From Elmis aenea (Eukaryota; Arthropoda; Insecta; Coleoptera; Elmidae): a DNA stretch of 64,000 nt. The stretch lies in the NCBI GenBank assembly GCA_947652605.1, contig OX393577.1, positions 18,107,466 to 18,171,465 of the forward strand, in the 5' to 3' direction. Shown here one piece after another: positions 11,806-24,534 of the stretch (positions are counted from its first letter, which is position 1; each line of letters opens with the position of its first letter). Under the pieces are notes generated by a model. The model saw nothing but the letters and a program-made list of their open reading frames with translations. It was not told the origin of the DNA and did no database searches. The position numbers and the translations under genes were made by a program.

Positions 11806-12275
11806 TTAAAATAGTATATTTTATAACAAGCGATGAAAGTCCAGTTTTTTTTCACGAACGAAAAAAACTGATTTCTTCGAGTCGTAAATGCTATTTTTTC
11901 TACGAAATTAAAATTATATTGTAGAACGAAAGTTAATGTAAACGAACTAAATGACAAAAAATGTACAAAGTATTAATTAATCATTTAATTTCCATCACAC
12001 TGACACCATAATAATAAAAAAACTGATTTCATCTCGAGTCGTAAATGAAATTTTTTTCTACGAAATTAAAATTGTATTACAGAACGAATGTTAATGTAAA
12101 CGAATTAAACAAACTAAATGAAAATTATTATGTATAAAGTATTAATTAATCATTTATTTCATTTCCATAGCGACACCACCACACTGACATTGACATAAAT
12201 AAAATTATATCCTGCAAACGAAATATATTTAATATTAATTTTTGTACCATTCCTAAGCTTTTAGTAGAAAAAAAT
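11806..12275. repeat. Tandem pair of a 160-250 bp AT-rich repeat
   Basis: The block CTACGAAATTAAAATT, then GAACG-GTTAATGTAAACGAA, then AAAGTATTAATTAATCATTT occurs at about 11890-11985 and again at about 12058-12158. The second unit continues with GCGACACCACCACACTGAC and CTGC-AACGAAATA. A third copy is at 18448-18785. Here the GC-rich hairpin present in the other copies is deleted to a short TTTCACGAACGAAA joint. Confidence 0.7.
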
Positions 12276-13009
12276 CATTTTAGCTTCCCTTAATAAGGTA
12301 TCTATAAAACCTAAAAAAATTAAAGAAATTAAACTCATATTTTCATTTGAATTGCCCTTTTAAAAATAGAATTTACAATATTTTAAACTCACTTATGACT
12401 TTAAAATTTTTGCAACCCTTTTATTTAAACGATATGTTTATATATTTGTAACTTCTTCTATCTACATTTGGTTTTACTAACGGTCATAGTCAAATCAGAT
12501 CGATTTGTTTAATACTGAGACTTGTTAATGACGTCTTAAAAGATCGTTTGTCTTAATTCCCACCACATGTAGCATGTCAAAAACGTTCATGATAAATAGC
12601 TCAAACTCATTAAACACGACCGTTATAACTTAACAAGCTCGAAATAATTTATTAAAATTATTACCCGTTTGGTGAGTCTTTGCAAATTTGCGTCGGTCGT
12701 TTGCTTCGAATTACGCTCACTGCAAAGTATTTAAGGGGTTACGAATTTAAGTTTAATTAATGACACTTCCGCATGTTTTAGAATAAATTCAGGCTTATTA
12801 ATTTATTTTAAAAACATCTGCTGCCACCCTAAACACTTCGTGTAGGCTCTTCCCGGAACATGTTTTATTTATTAGGAATTTTAAGATATTTATGGAACGT
12901 AAAATGAAGCATTGGCAATATTTTTTGAACTGAATGCAGTTTATTAATCAATCACTCCGATTTGCGTACTCGAAAAACATTCAAAATTTTTAATCAAAAT
13001 CGAACCGGT
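12276..13009. other. No recognisable feature
   Basis: AT-rich sequence without recognisable coding or repeat structure. Confidence 0.4.
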
Positions 13010-14640
13010 TCGGCACATTTTTTCGAACGGCGAACTGGAACAAGCGGTTAGAACCAATTTGCGAAACGAATACTAATAAGTTAATTACTTTATAGTTTAA
13101 TACTAATCCAGGGACTAAAAACGAAAAATATTTCGTTCGTTTTTGATCGGAACGAAAACAATATATTTTGTTTCCGTTCTTTACCTTTCGCCCATACAAT
13201 TTAGTTTTCGTGAACCGATATTTAATAACCGGTTTAACCGTTTTTTTTTTTTTAGTCACCAAGTCGAAAACCTATTTTTTCTTGGTCACCATCCTCTTTT
13301 TACAAAATACAGAGCAGAGGACTTTTTAAAGAACAATTGCCAAATGTCAAAAGGACAGTGTTGGCAACCCTAATAATACGATAAAACTACAATTATTCGA
13401 ATATTCGATTTTTCAGATTATAAATGCTTCGTATGTATTAATATGTAAATCAGCATAGTTCCCTTTAAATAAAAACAAATTTGGCGTGATTATTTTGTAC
13501 TTTTAGTAACAAATGTGAGATATAAAATATTTGCGATGAATTTTAAAGTCCATTTACATTTTTGTTTTTCTTTCTTAGCAATCGTTGGGCCCCTGCTAAA
13601 TTGTAAACGGCGATATGTTCGGTTTTTGATCATTATGGACGGCATAATTTAGACTAGCGAATCGCCATATTTAATTTGCCAAATTTTTAAACTCATTTAA
13701 CGTATAACCAAATAAATTCAGTGCATTTTATTTATTATAACACCCGCCATGTGCAAAAACACAACTAGTTTGTCAAACCATACATCATCAACGTCAAATG
13801 TCATATTGTTAAACTGTTAAAAATGACGTGATTTTTACGCGCCCTTTTGTAGTCCAATCAAGTGTATACAGGGTAATTGATTGGGATTCAAGATGGCGAC
13901 ACTTCCGGAACTACCGGAAGTGGACGTCTACTTTCTTATTTCAAATACAATGGTCTATATTTTATTGCATTTTTAGATTTAACGCGTTATTTTAAATGGA
14001 CTTTTAGTAGCATTTCCTATACCTAAGTGCAGTCGTTTTTAGATTTTTAACCAAAACGGGAACAAAAACGAAATTTTTGTTTCGTTTAAGATTGTGAAAA
14101 CGAAATAAATATTTTATTTACCCGGTGAAGATTATTTCACAGGTTTTAACCGACGTTATCACTTTTTTATTTACAATTTATTCAGATGAACGTTTAGTGA
14201 ATTATCCATTGTAATTAAAACTTTTGTCTTTTTAATTAATTACGGCAGAATTGGTAAATTAAACATGGCGGTTCGCCAGTTGCATAAGGATCAAAACCCA
14301 TCAAATCGTCGTTTATAATTTAGCGGGGGCCCAAAGATTGCTAAAAAAGTCATCAAAAATATTTTACTTTTACCACTGGGTTGCCAAAAGTACAAAATAA
14401 CCAAGTCAAATTAGTTTTTATTCAAAAGTTAATTTACATATGAAGTATTTATAATCTAGAATCTAGATAATGCGAATGCTGTATGCGAATAATTGGGGTT
14501 CTTTCTTATTAATCCTAATATAGTTATAACCGGTATTAAGCGTTATTTAATTTTGGTCAATGACAACGAAAACGAATTTTCTTGGGTAGAAACGAAAAGC
14601 ACGAAATAAAATTTGTTAATGTAGGTACTTTCCTGAAATA
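13010..14640. mobile_element. Old foldback element with AACCGGTT-rich ends
   Basis: Left (about 13080-13700) and right (about 14250-14600) parts are diverged inverted repeats: for example CAATCGTTGGGCCCCTGCTA at 13580 pairs with TAGCGGGGGCCCAAAGATTG at 14321-14340, and a TTATTTTGTACTTTT block at 13490 is mirrored near 14390. The outer parts carry AACCGGTT and GAACGAAAAC phrases similar to the hAT-type element at 37512. No terminal duplication could be fixed. The loop contains the repeat and MITE end listed next. Confidence 0.6.
13771..14040. repeat. Dispersed repeat copy 2 joined to a truncated hairpin element
   Basis: 13771-13867 is the second copy of the repeat at 80-175. At 13867 it runs into TACAGGGTAATTGATTGGGA and about 170 bp (GATGGCGACACTTCCGGAA, then CCTATACCTAAGTGCAG) that match the start of the hairpin element at 23794. 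The copy stops near 14040, so only one arm of the hairpin is present. Confidence 0.65.
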
Positions 14641-15290
14641 ATTTTGCTTGTATCCTACAATGACCAAATGTATTGTATTCCAAGAATCAAAGTCAGAATA
14701 TTAAGTAGGCCTACTCAGTATAGTTTACAGTTATTTCATATGTGATACAACTGATATGAAAAACCTCTTTTGAAACATACAACATACAAGTAAATCACTT
14801 ACGTTTTATATTAATTAATGCGCATAAACCGTGGGTGTAGGCAATCATATTAAAAGGTTTTTATGAAATTAAATTTGCTTGTTTAGTTTATAAAACAACG
14901 CATGCTGTTGGAAAGTAAATTATAACAAAATAACATTTTGTTAATATGAAGCACTTGGTGTGTACAATTACTTCTGTGTTTATTGTTTGAGCTCGTTTTT
15001 ATTCATTTTGTTTTAAAACAAAAATAAAGATCTAAAAATGAACAAACGTAAAGGACCTAATGATTCTTTTCACTTATTATTTTTTGTTTTCAATAATTGG
15101 AAAAATGTGATAACTGAATAATCATACCAAGAGTATTAATTTGTTTTTAAACGTTAGCACATGAAAATCAGTTAAGTGTGTCATAATTCTAATTCGAAAA
15201 TTCTATTTTGTGCGATCGTACTAGAAACAGTTGTTTGACGGACGCGTTAGCAACCATAAAGTACTGAATTTCAGGCCCTATACTTGGCAA
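14641..15290. other. No recognisable feature
   Basis: AT-rich, without gene or clear repeat. TTTTGTGCGATCG at about 15209 is mirrored by CGATCGCACAAAA at about 17428, perhaps outer arms of a structure enclosing the next features. Confidence 0.35.
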
Positions 15291-15315
15291 CGGCCGAAAA
15301 AGTCTTTTTCGGCCG
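15291..15315. repeat. Perfect 25-base hairpin, CGGCCGAAAAAG
   Basis: CGGCCGAAAAAG is followed by one T and by its exact complement. The same GGCCGAAAAAG word forms part of the larger hairpin at 17458-17519, so the two may be ends of one structure interrupted by later insertions. Confidence 0.7.
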
Positions 15316-15393
15316 CTACAGCGTACGAAAAAGATCATTTGCATTAAGCAGAATGGAAAGCGCATGTGCGTGTCTGAATATGTTCTCTGATAT

Positions 15394-15876
15394 TAGGTTT
15401 GTTCCAACAACGATTTAATATTGGTTTATTACTAGTTCATGAACCGGTTTATTCGCATGCGTGAACTATGTACTGCTTGAAGTACTGAATAAGTATTAAG
15501 CGCTGTTGGAACGCTTTTACGACTCGCCTAACTGTAAATGTCATTTGTGTATTGGGTTCATACAAATGTACGCATCGCTAGGGTAAACACCTTAAGAATC
15601 TAGCACTCAGTGGGTTGAAGACCGATGCATAGCTAGCTGAGCTCACGTTAGTTATGAACAGCGCAAGCGTCTAAAAATCCTGGGAACAATTCATCTTTCA
15701 GTCCATGTACTGTTCTGATCGTCCGCAAACCGGTACACGAATTGATTTGAGATGTGTTGGAACGGATTACTGACCGTCCCGTAAACTGTCAGAACTTGTG
15801 TTGGAACGCGATATTGATACTGCGCAAACTCAAACCGTTTACTAAACCGTACAAATCGCTTGTTGGAACAAACCTA
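15394..15876. mobile_element. MITE with TAGGTTTGTTCCAACA ends
   Basis: The left end TAGGTTTGTTCCAACA is mirrored exactly by TGTTGGAACAAACCTA at the right end. Inside, the word TGTTGGAACG recurs at about 15504, 15750 and 15804, a set of subterminal repeats. It is 483 bp without coding potential. The target duplication is probably TA or part of the ends; the superfamily is uncertain. Confidence 0.7.
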
Positions 15877-16100
15877 TTATGGCTTCCCCGCTAAGGGTAG
15901 TGACATAGAGGTCTTTAGGTTGTTAACTGTCAGGTAGTTTATAACCTAATAACTTCGTGTTGAAACTTTTACTGAATACTGAATATATGATATGGTACAC
16001 GTTATGTAATTAATAATTAATTAATGTTTAAATTTATGAATAAAACATTATAATTGCACAAAAAAAGGTTATTTAAATTATGTACAGAATTATGCAAGTA

Positions 16101-17318
16101 CAGGGTGGTCCAAATTCGATGGGATTGCATGGGTATCTCGGTTAATATTTAAGATAGAGAAACGGTTAAATTACCAAAAATGTGCAGTTTTTTGAGACAA
16201 ACTCAGAACCGTTTTCAAAAATATTTTATCATTTCCGGTTTTCGAGTTATCGAATAAAAAGTGTTTTTTTGTCATATTAATAATGTGTCATATCTCCGTT
16301 ATTGTTGTAAATATCGAAAATATTTATTAAGATTATTTTTAGATATTTTTATGTTTAATTTAATTATACTAAAAAAAATAATTTTACGCTCGCTGTTAAA
16401 AAGTTATGACACAAACTTACCTTTTTTTAAATGGAAACGATAGTTGGCTATGACCAATTTAAATTCCTTATTTTTTTCTCATTCCAAATATATAAGGGTT
16501 GATGTATTTATTTTTAATAATACGCAAGTTATAAAGGTTTTTTAGTTTTTTTTTTCTAAGAAAATCATAGTAGGCTATGAAAACAAAAACCAAACAAGGT
16601 GTAAAACCTTACAAAACTCATGTGGTACAAGTTACCAAGGTTTTTTAATTTGTTGTGGAGATAAACATTGTAAATATTTGAAAATAAGAAAACTACGATA
16701 TAGTCGGTATCAGCAGTAATGTAGGATATTGTTGTTTATCTTATGTTCAAAAAATTTCGTATTTATCTCAATAACAAATTAAAAACCCTGGTAACTTGTA
16801 TCACATGAGTTTTATAAGGTTTTACACCTTGTTTATGTTTTGTTTTCACAGCCTACTATGATTTTCTAAAAACTAAAAAACCTTCATAACTTGCGTATTG
16901 TTGAAAATAAATACATCAACCCTTATATATTTGGAATGAGAAAAAAATGAGGAATTTAAATTGGTCATAGCCAACTATTGTTTCCATTTAAAAAAAGGTA
17001 AGTTTGTGTCATAACTTTTTAACGGCGAGCGCAAAAATTTTTTTTTAGTAAAATTAAATAAAACAAAAAAAATTATCCAAAAATATTCTTTATAAATATT
17101 TTTGATATTTACAACAATAACGGATATATGACACATTATTAATATGACAAAAAAACACTTTTTATTCGATAACTCGAAAACCGGAAATGATAAAATATTT
17201 TTGAAAACAATTCTGAGTTTGTCTCAAAAAACTGCACATTTTTGGTAATTTAACCGTTTCTCTATCTTAAATATTAACCGAGATACCCATGCAATCCCAT
17301 CGAATTTGGACCACCCTG
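16101..17318. mobile_element. 1.2-kb long-hairpin element (CAGGGTGGTCC)
   Basis: The sequence from CAGGGTGGTCCAAATTCGAT is mirrored over almost its whole length, ending ATCGAATTTGGACCACCCTG. Arms of about 600 bp with few mismatches surround a loop of about 60 bp near 16680-16740. TA flanks both ends (16099-16100, 17319-17320). Open frames in it are simply arm sequence; no transposase motif was seen. Transcription across it would give a long double-stranded RNA. Confidence 0.9.
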
Positions 17319-17457
17319 TACGTTTCCACCGCTAACAGCGTAGGTCGTCATCTGTCAGTGACAGAATGTCACGTAGTTTCTAACCTATCTTTTCGAAAAA
17401 TACAAAAAAGTTAAATTGTTTTTAATTCGATCGCACAAAAAATGTAATATGCACCTC

Positions 17458-17519
17458 GGCCAAAACGTACTTTTTCGTCCTTGCCGCCCTTGCGGCCGAA
17501 AAAGTTACGCGTTTTGGCC
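17458..17519. repeat. 62-base imperfect hairpin, GGCCAAAACGTA
   Basis: The outer arms GGCCAAAACGTA and TACGCGTTTTGGCC, and inner arms TTTTTCG and CGAAAAA, pair around a GCCGCCC loop. It shares GGCCGAAAAAG with 15291-15315. The following 17520-18447 is AT-rich without recognisable gene. Confidence 0.6.
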
Positions 17520-18447
17520 ATGATACATAAATAACTATTTTTAACACTCTAGACTTCAACTTACTCCCTGTGAATAAAAATATGTCCTGGCTTTAATGTG
17601 ATGATTTTTTAAATCGTTAATAATAATTGATATCTATTTTTAATGGTAAATATTTTCAAAATTTGTAATGTGCAAATGTTATTCTCAAAATCATCACGTT
17701 AACAAAACGCTACAAGCGTATATCTAAAAAAAATATTAAAAAAGCATACCTACTTTTGCTTACTTCTTCAATTAATATATAATCTTTAATAATCATTAAA
17801 AGAAGATAATGGTTATCCTCAGTGTATCTTTCATTTTTTCATTATGTACACAATTCATTTTCTGTTTGTCGACTAAGCCTTATTTTATTCATTCATAGCA
17901 CAATATGCGAGCATATATCAAAACTTATAACGCAAGTAGTAATATTCATCTTGCTGATAAAACTGCACTAGTAGAAAAAAAAAAAACACTAGCAGATCCA
18001 GTATTCGTGTTGGTAAAGCTAGAGTGCTTTAGATGGACAGACTTGAGGTAGCGTTAGTTTATCATGATCAGCGTCCAAAGTTAGACGAGCACAAATGGCC
18101 TTAAGGTTTAAGAATACGATGACCCTCTACAATGAATGAGACAGCAATTTACTTTTCTGTACAATGTTGGACGTTATCAGGTAAAGAAGAACCGTGGATT
18201 ATAAATGTAGCTTCATTGCTGTTGCAAAATGAAAATGACGTTAAATTTGTCGGCAATGTAATAATAAATATCTAATTTATTGTAGACAATTTTTAATTTC
18301 TTATACAAATTTTCGGGTGGTTATGCATCACATGTTAATTAAATCCGATTCACTGGCTCTTATGATAAAAATGTTACCCATGTACTCGGTAGATATTGGT
18401 CGCCCTGCATAAATTGTTGATTTTTAAATAATTTTCAAAATATTTTA

Positions 18448-18785
18448 GAAAATAGTGTATTTTACAACAAGACATGAAAGTCCAGTTTTTTCGTGAGGTG
18501 AGATTTGTTCACGAGCCGCAAAGCGGCTAGGGGGCTAATTTTACGAACGAAAACAACTGATTTTATCTCGAGTCATAAATGCTATTTTTTCTACGAAATT
18601 AAAATTATATTATAAACGAACGTTAATGTAAACGAACCAAATGACAATTATTATGTATCATAAAGTATTAATTAATCATTCCATTTTCATAGCGACACCA
18701 CCACACTGACATTGACATAAATAAAATTATAACCTGTAAACGAAATACATTTAATAATAATTTTTGTACCATTCTTAGGCTTTTA
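18448..18785. repeat. AT-rich repeat family, copy 3, with GC hairpin
   Basis: It matches 11806-12275 (CATGAAAGTCCAGTTTTTT, CTACGAAATTAAAATTATAT, AGCGACACCACCACACTGAC). At 18490-18548 it contains an additional hairpin, TTCGTGAG... AGCCGCAAAGCGGCT ...TACGAA, which copy 1 lacks and 34290-34347 shares. The GC stem followed by AGGGGGCTAAT superficially resembles a Helitron 3' end. Confidence 0.65.
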
Positions 18786-19985
18786 TATAAAATGCTAAAT
18801 TTAAATTAAATTATTTGATTAAAATATTAACGCAGTTTTAATTAATTATGAGTTTAAGCTTAAAAAAAATCGTAAATTTTACAATTTGATATTTGACATT
18901 ATTTTCGCCACTAGAGACGAAAGTGAAGCTTTTTCTTTTATGTAGAGTAGGCAGTGAGAAAATGACAACTTTCATATACATTAGTAGAAAAAATAATTAA
19001 TGAAAGTGAGGCTTAAAACATAATAAAAGAAAGTTTTTCTTTTTTACAAATAATAATACAAAGTTTTAAAGATAATGCAAGTAGAATTTTCAGTCGCTAA
19101 TACGCTTACCTAATAATTAAACTAATTAGTTTCCAATAACGCGCACTTTTTACTTTCGTTTTTGTTATTTAGTCGCGCAAATGTGCTAAAATGAATTGCA
19201 CAGGAATTTATGAACCTGCGCGCACTGCTGCTGTTTAATCGCATTTCGGTGAAACATTCTATTTCCAATTACCAGTTTTCTGTAAATACCTTTACTGCTT
19301 ATTATAATTAGCGGATCTACTTATTGTCCCGTTAGTTTCGAAAGACGTAATGGGATTTCGGCGAAAGATTCTATTAACCATACTTCTGTAAATTCTTTTT
19401 CTACTTATTATAATTAGCTTCAGTACTCGTTTGTTTGAACAATTCTGTCACTCAGCCTTATTTTTAATGTATTATTAGTAAGTCCTAATGCATAAAATGC
19501 TTTCTCAGACTGTAGTTTATGTGGGTGTAATCGTCTTGAGAGCAACTTGCAGCCAATAAACATCGTTTAAAAAAAATATTTACCATTTTTTGCTTCTCTT
19601 ACCAGGGTGCACGAAAATAGGACTTTAAATGTCTTTTAATGATATAAACTTGCTTCTTTACGCATATTACAGGCGTACATAATTTATTATTAGGCCATAA
19701 GTAGAAAAACTATTTTTAAATAAGAATAAAGTTTTCACAAAATTAGACTATACAACTTAAAATCACCAAAACCAAAATCTGAGTTAACTAGTTATTCGAA
19801 AATCTCGTCCCAACTGAACCAGCAAGTGCACGAACTTTCTTGAGTACCGACACCGTATGGAACAACTCCGAGCGCGAGCGATCATACATTCGCTCGCTAA
19901 CAGAGGCGTCCACCACCTGAGAATTCGCAGAACACATCGTTCGCTCTTGCTCGTTCGCTTGGTGTAAATGCAGCTTTATACAGAC
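18786..19985. other. AT-rich DNA with an imperfect tandem duplication
   Basis: About 19235-19312 and 19352-19424 are diverged direct copies: each has a TTTCGG-GAAA-ATTCTATT start, a TTCTGTAAAT middle and a CTTATTATAATTAGC end, spaced by about 115 bases. Around 19850-19960 a GC-richer patch repeats CGCTCG words. I see no gene; a 129-codon minus frame over 19788-20177 spans unrelated repeat pieces and is judged fortuitous. Confidence 0.45.
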
Positions 19986-20164
19986 CAGTGCTGCCCAACC
20001 ATTACTCAAACTGCGAGTAACTCTGTCTAATATGATTGCCCGTTTGAATCGGTTTTTCATCTGACTAAAATAAAAACGAATAGAATATGAGGAGCAAGCA
20101 AGAAGCTTCATAGCAAAAATATGCTTGTCCTCAAGTAAGGACGCTGGGCGGTAATGGGTTAAGA
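19986..20164. mobile_element. Possible hAT left end (CAGTGCTGCCCAACC)
   Basis: CAGTGCTGCCCAACC has the form of hAT termini. No inverted partner was found before the next hAT element begins, so this is at most a truncated end. Confidence 0.3.
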
Positions 20165-20552
20165 CAGTGATTCTCAACCTGTAGGGCGCGAACCCTAAGG
20201 AAGGAGCGAGGTATCTAAATGGGGAGCGCGAAGAAAATGGGAAATTTGAAGCAAAATTATTTATTAGAACAACAGAAACACAATAACATAATAAACATAC
20301 TAAAAATGACAGCAGTCAACCATTTCAATAAGCCTAATAACTGGTGTTCCGGATTTTATTGTATTTTTAAGTTTACATAAGCAAAAAAAGCACATCATAA
20401 CCATTACAAACATATACCTACTCTTAGTCAAAGGACGGTTGAAAAATAGAAACAAGTAAAATGTTTTTGAAGGACAAAAGGATTGGAAAGGAGGCGCAAT
20501 AAAAATTGATACGGAAAGGGGGCGCAAATAAAAAAAAGGTTGAGAAACACTG
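20165..20552. mobile_element. hAT-type MITE, 388 bp
   Basis: It begins CAGTGATTCTCAACCT and ends AGGTTGAGAAACACTG, the classical form of hAT termini. Flanks GGTTAAGA and ATTTAAGA agree at 6 of 8 positions, fitting a decayed 8-bp target duplication. Internal blocks GGGAGCGCGAAG and AAGCCTAATAAC recur in the copy at 62931. Non-coding; it would depend on a hAT transposase in trans. Confidence 0.8.
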
Positions 20553-21892
20553 ATTTAAGATGATAATCCTCATTTTAAAGAACGATTATTTTTTGTGATT
20601 CATGTTAACTCTGATCTGTCCATATACTTTATTACCTGTAATGTTTCCAAAAATTTTCTAACAAAAACAACAATACAGGAATTTCATTATTCGTTGTTTT
20701 ACGTCATATCAAAATAAAATAAATTAAATACGCCAAAAAATCGCTGAGAACTGTAGCCAGAGCGTTGCAAATTTTGGCAACAACATCGCCATCAACTAAA
20801 CTTTGTCTCACATTTGTTTAGTTGGCGTGGTTTTCGTCACGGTTAATGCGCCTTTAAGCAAAATTCCTATAATTATTCTAGCATGCGTTTTTAATTAATG
20901 ACTGTTGGTGTGGAGCAATGCTGTTCAGGAATGTGTCGGATACAGATGTATAGGTCGGTTATCACAAAATCGATTACGTTTTAATTTAAAATGAAAGTGC
21001 GGGTTTGATTGATTTATTCATTATTCGCTCTGGTTTGGTAGTTTGGCCACTCTAAACAAACTTTGCACGTTAATTTTGAAACAGTGGCAAATAAAAATGG
21101 GTGTGTGACATTTCGTGATAGGAAAAATCAAACAATTCGCTTTGTTATCCACAGTCTATTGTTTAGAAGCTGTGTTCCACTCATTGATTATAAACAAAAT
21201 TTGTTAATTCTTTTATCTGTAAACATTGATATTGAAATATAGCAGACCAACGCAATTGGTTTTCAAAGTGTTTTAAAAATTCAAAATAATTTCAGATACT
21301 ATTAAAATTAAAATATTGAAGTCCCATCATGAGTGTAAATTAAAGATAAAAATATTTTTTTAAATTAACACATCGCTAAAATAATTTATATAAAGTGTAT
21401 TTTAGATTTATACACTAATTAAATGGTAATTTTAAATAAACAACAAACTCAAGTTCTTGAAATCGATATAAGCTACGTCGTACGCCGCAAAACTTTGGAT
21501 GGATTTGTGCTTCCTTTAATTAAATATTTATATATTCTGAATAATTTTGAATTTCACTTAAGCCTTTATGTTGTAAAATTCATTGAATAGCTACACATTT
21601 TATTCACTTAGCTGACGTAACCTTATAATTAATGGCACCTCACAGAGTTCTACCTTTTGCTTGTTCAGATAATTTTCTTTGAGTAAAATAAGTTGACGTA
21701 AAAAAATTGAACTCGTCGATTGTCTTCTGTTGAGCAGCGAACATTCCACATTTAATGCAGACAAGAGGAATAGCTGATTTGTCACAATCATGACCGATAC
21801 GAGTGACACGCGACAATACAACCCGATCACGCAAAACAAAATTGTATTTTATTTTACTCAAAGTGTCAATCTTAATATAGCTACGTACAATA
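20553..21892. other. No recognisable feature
   Basis: AT-rich. Overlapping minus frames of 73-79 codons at 21600-21861 have no family resemblance. Confidence 0.4.
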
Positions 21893-22234
21893 TACAGGGT
21901 GGACCAAATTCGTATGTTTTACGGGGTATCTCGGTGAAAATCTGTAAGTGGTCTCTTGGGCTGATTTTTCGAGAAAAAAACGCCTGTATAATCAGATGTT
22001 TTATATCGCTTTCCATTTTGGCACTAGACAAAAAATGAAATTTCATTATTTTTGAAAATTTATTATAACGTCTTTATTTATTAAAATAGAACAAAATGTT
22101 ATCGAGGTTTTTTTACACAGATTTTTATGCTTAATTTAAAAACAAAGTTGAAATTTATTTAGCGACCTTGACTTTCGAGATATGAAGATAACTTATATTT
22201 TTTTAAATAGAAATCCTAGTTGGCCATGACTATA

Positions 22235-23738
22235 CAGGGTTCTGGTTTTTAGCGGGCCACTATGGGGATCTCGTAAACGGTTACGACTTCGGTTAAAATG
22301 GGGGCAAAGTTGTATATTCAGGTGCTTAATAATTTGACGCAAACAGAACTTATCTAGCTCTTTTAGTTTTTGAGATATAGGGAAAAAAGTAAAAAAGTGG
22401 ATTTTTGTTTTTTGCCCGTAACTTTTTCATTTGATGTCAAATTTAATTTTTGTAAAAATGTTTTCATGGCCACTTTTTGCAAGGAATCCAATTCCCCAAT
22501 TATATTTTCCGTGCGACGTTTCGTTTTTTTTTAACCATCATCAGGTAAATTTTTTCTTATGGACGCTATATCTGATTTTAACGCCAATTTGTAGAACATT
22601 TTATTCTGAATTCAACAATGTATAACAATTGGCATTTTTTTGAAACAATTGTTAAAAATGGCAAAAACAAATATTTTATTTAAAACAAATCCTAATCGGC
22701 ATGATAAATAATTGTCTTTGTCCCTTTTTCCCTGGAAGAAGGTGAGTAAACCGTATGAAATTACTATTAAAGGGATTTAATTAAAAAATCGGTTGTAATA
22801 AATATGTTAGGAATGCATTAACATTGTTCACTTATTAGCAAATATTTTTAGAATATTTTCTTCGGTAAAGTAATAAATGTCTCTAAAATGTGTATTGAAT
22901 CCCTTATTTGACATACAATTATTTGTAACAAAATGTTCGTAATCAAATAATATAAGTGTTCATAGTTTACAAAAAATGTCTAAAAAACTGTTTACGCTTT
23001 TTGTTTATTAGAAGTCATCAACGCAGATAAAAGGCATAACTCGTTATTTTTTGTTACAAATAATTGTATGTCAAATAAGGGATTAAATACACATTTTAGA
23101 GAAATTTATTACTTTACCGAAGAAAATATTCTAATAATATTTGTTAATAAGTGAACAATGCATTCCTAACATATTTATTAATACCTATTTTTTAATTAGT
23201 AGTTTTATGCGGCTTACTTACCTGTTTCCAAGGAAAAAGGGACAAAGACAATTATTTACCATGCCTATTAGGATTTGTTTTAAATAAAATATTTGTTTTT
23301 GCCATTTTTAACAACAACTGTTTCAAAAAAGTGTCAAGTGTTATACATTATCGAATTCAGAAAAAAATGCTCTACAAATTGGCGTTAAAATCAGATATAG
23401 CGTACATAAGAAAAAATTTACCTGATGATGGTTTAAAAAAAACGAAACGTCGCACGGAAAATATAATTGGGGAATTTGATTCCTTGCAAAAAGTGGCCAT
23501 GAAAATGTTTTTACAAAAATTAAATTTGACATCAAATGAAAAAGTTACGGGCAAAAAACAAAAATCCACTTTTTTACTTTTTTCCCTATATCTCAAAAAC
23601 TAAAAGAACTAGATAATTTCTGTTTGCGTCAAATTATTAAGCATCTGAATATACAACTTGCAACTGCAATTGAACGGAAGTCGTACCTCTTACCGTTTAC
23701 GAGATCCCCATAGTGGCCCGCGAAAAACGAGAACCCTG
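22235..23738. mobile_element. 1.5-kb long-hairpin element (CAGGGTTCTGG)
   Basis: It starts CAGGGTTCTGGTTTTTAGCG and ends CGAAAAACGAGAACCCTG; arms of more than 600 bp match with scattered changes. TA flanks both ends. Pairs of mirrored open frames (for example at 22431-22625 plus and 23341-23535 minus) are the same arm read twice and are not taken as genes. The centre lies near 22985. Confidence 0.85.
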
Positions 23739-24534
23739 TATAAAAGAGATTTTACATAAAAGAGATTTTTTTTTAGCTTTTTAAAAGTATATACAGGGTG
23801 ATTGATTGAGACCGGGCATTAAAAATATATGAAGAATGAACAAGGGTATGGATCTGAAATTTTGGTTATGACCATAATGGCATCTGATCTGTTTAATGAA
23901 AATATTTTCAATATGGCGACACTTCCGGAAATACCGGAAGTTGACGTCTACTTTCTTATTTCAAATACAGTGGTGTATTTTTTATTGCATTTTTGGATTT
24001 AACACGTTATTTTAGAGGGAGTTTTGATAGCATTCCCTATACCTAAGTGCAGCCATTTTTGAGATTTTTGGACTTTTTTGAAAATTTTTCGATTTTCATC
24101 GTGATGCTTAATATTATCTACCACCGCCATTTTTGAAGAAAAAACGCTTAAATTTAGACCATGCCTAGAAGAAACCTTGGACTATATTCTGGAATTTTTG
24201 CAATCAATGCATTACTTACACGCTTACAGGGTGTCCAAAATTTAATTTTCTTTTAATACAACTTCAGACCACTAAAACTCGTTTTTTTCAAATACAATGC
24301 CCAAACTTTTTTTTCATTTTCTAATGCAAAATTACATTCTGCATCAATCTGTATTAGCGTTTCCTATACCTATCTGCAACAATTTTCGAATTATTAAGAA
24401 TTTTTGATAAAGTTAAGAGTAATTGCAACATTTTTAAATAGTAGGCCTTGGAAATGACAACAAATGCCAATACTTAATAACCGTCAACCACTTTTATCGC
24501 GTTTGTCTGAAGTATCCATGAAAATGGATTATCA

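Noticed and set aside
18511..18536. Helitron 3' end (GC hairpin followed by AGGGGGCTAAT)
   Set aside because: Spacing and CTAA fit, but the hairpin is part of a longer palindrome (TTCGTGAG to TACGAA) and the copy at 34290 does not keep the CTRR end. Left as a possibility only.
19788..20177. 129-codon minus frame
   Set aside because: It runs across a possible hAT end and into a hAT MITE; no homology recognised and composition is mixed.
22431..23603. Several 64-90 codon frames on both strands
   Set aside because: They are mirror readings of the arms of the hairpin element at 22235-23738; identical peptides on both strands show that they are not separate genes.
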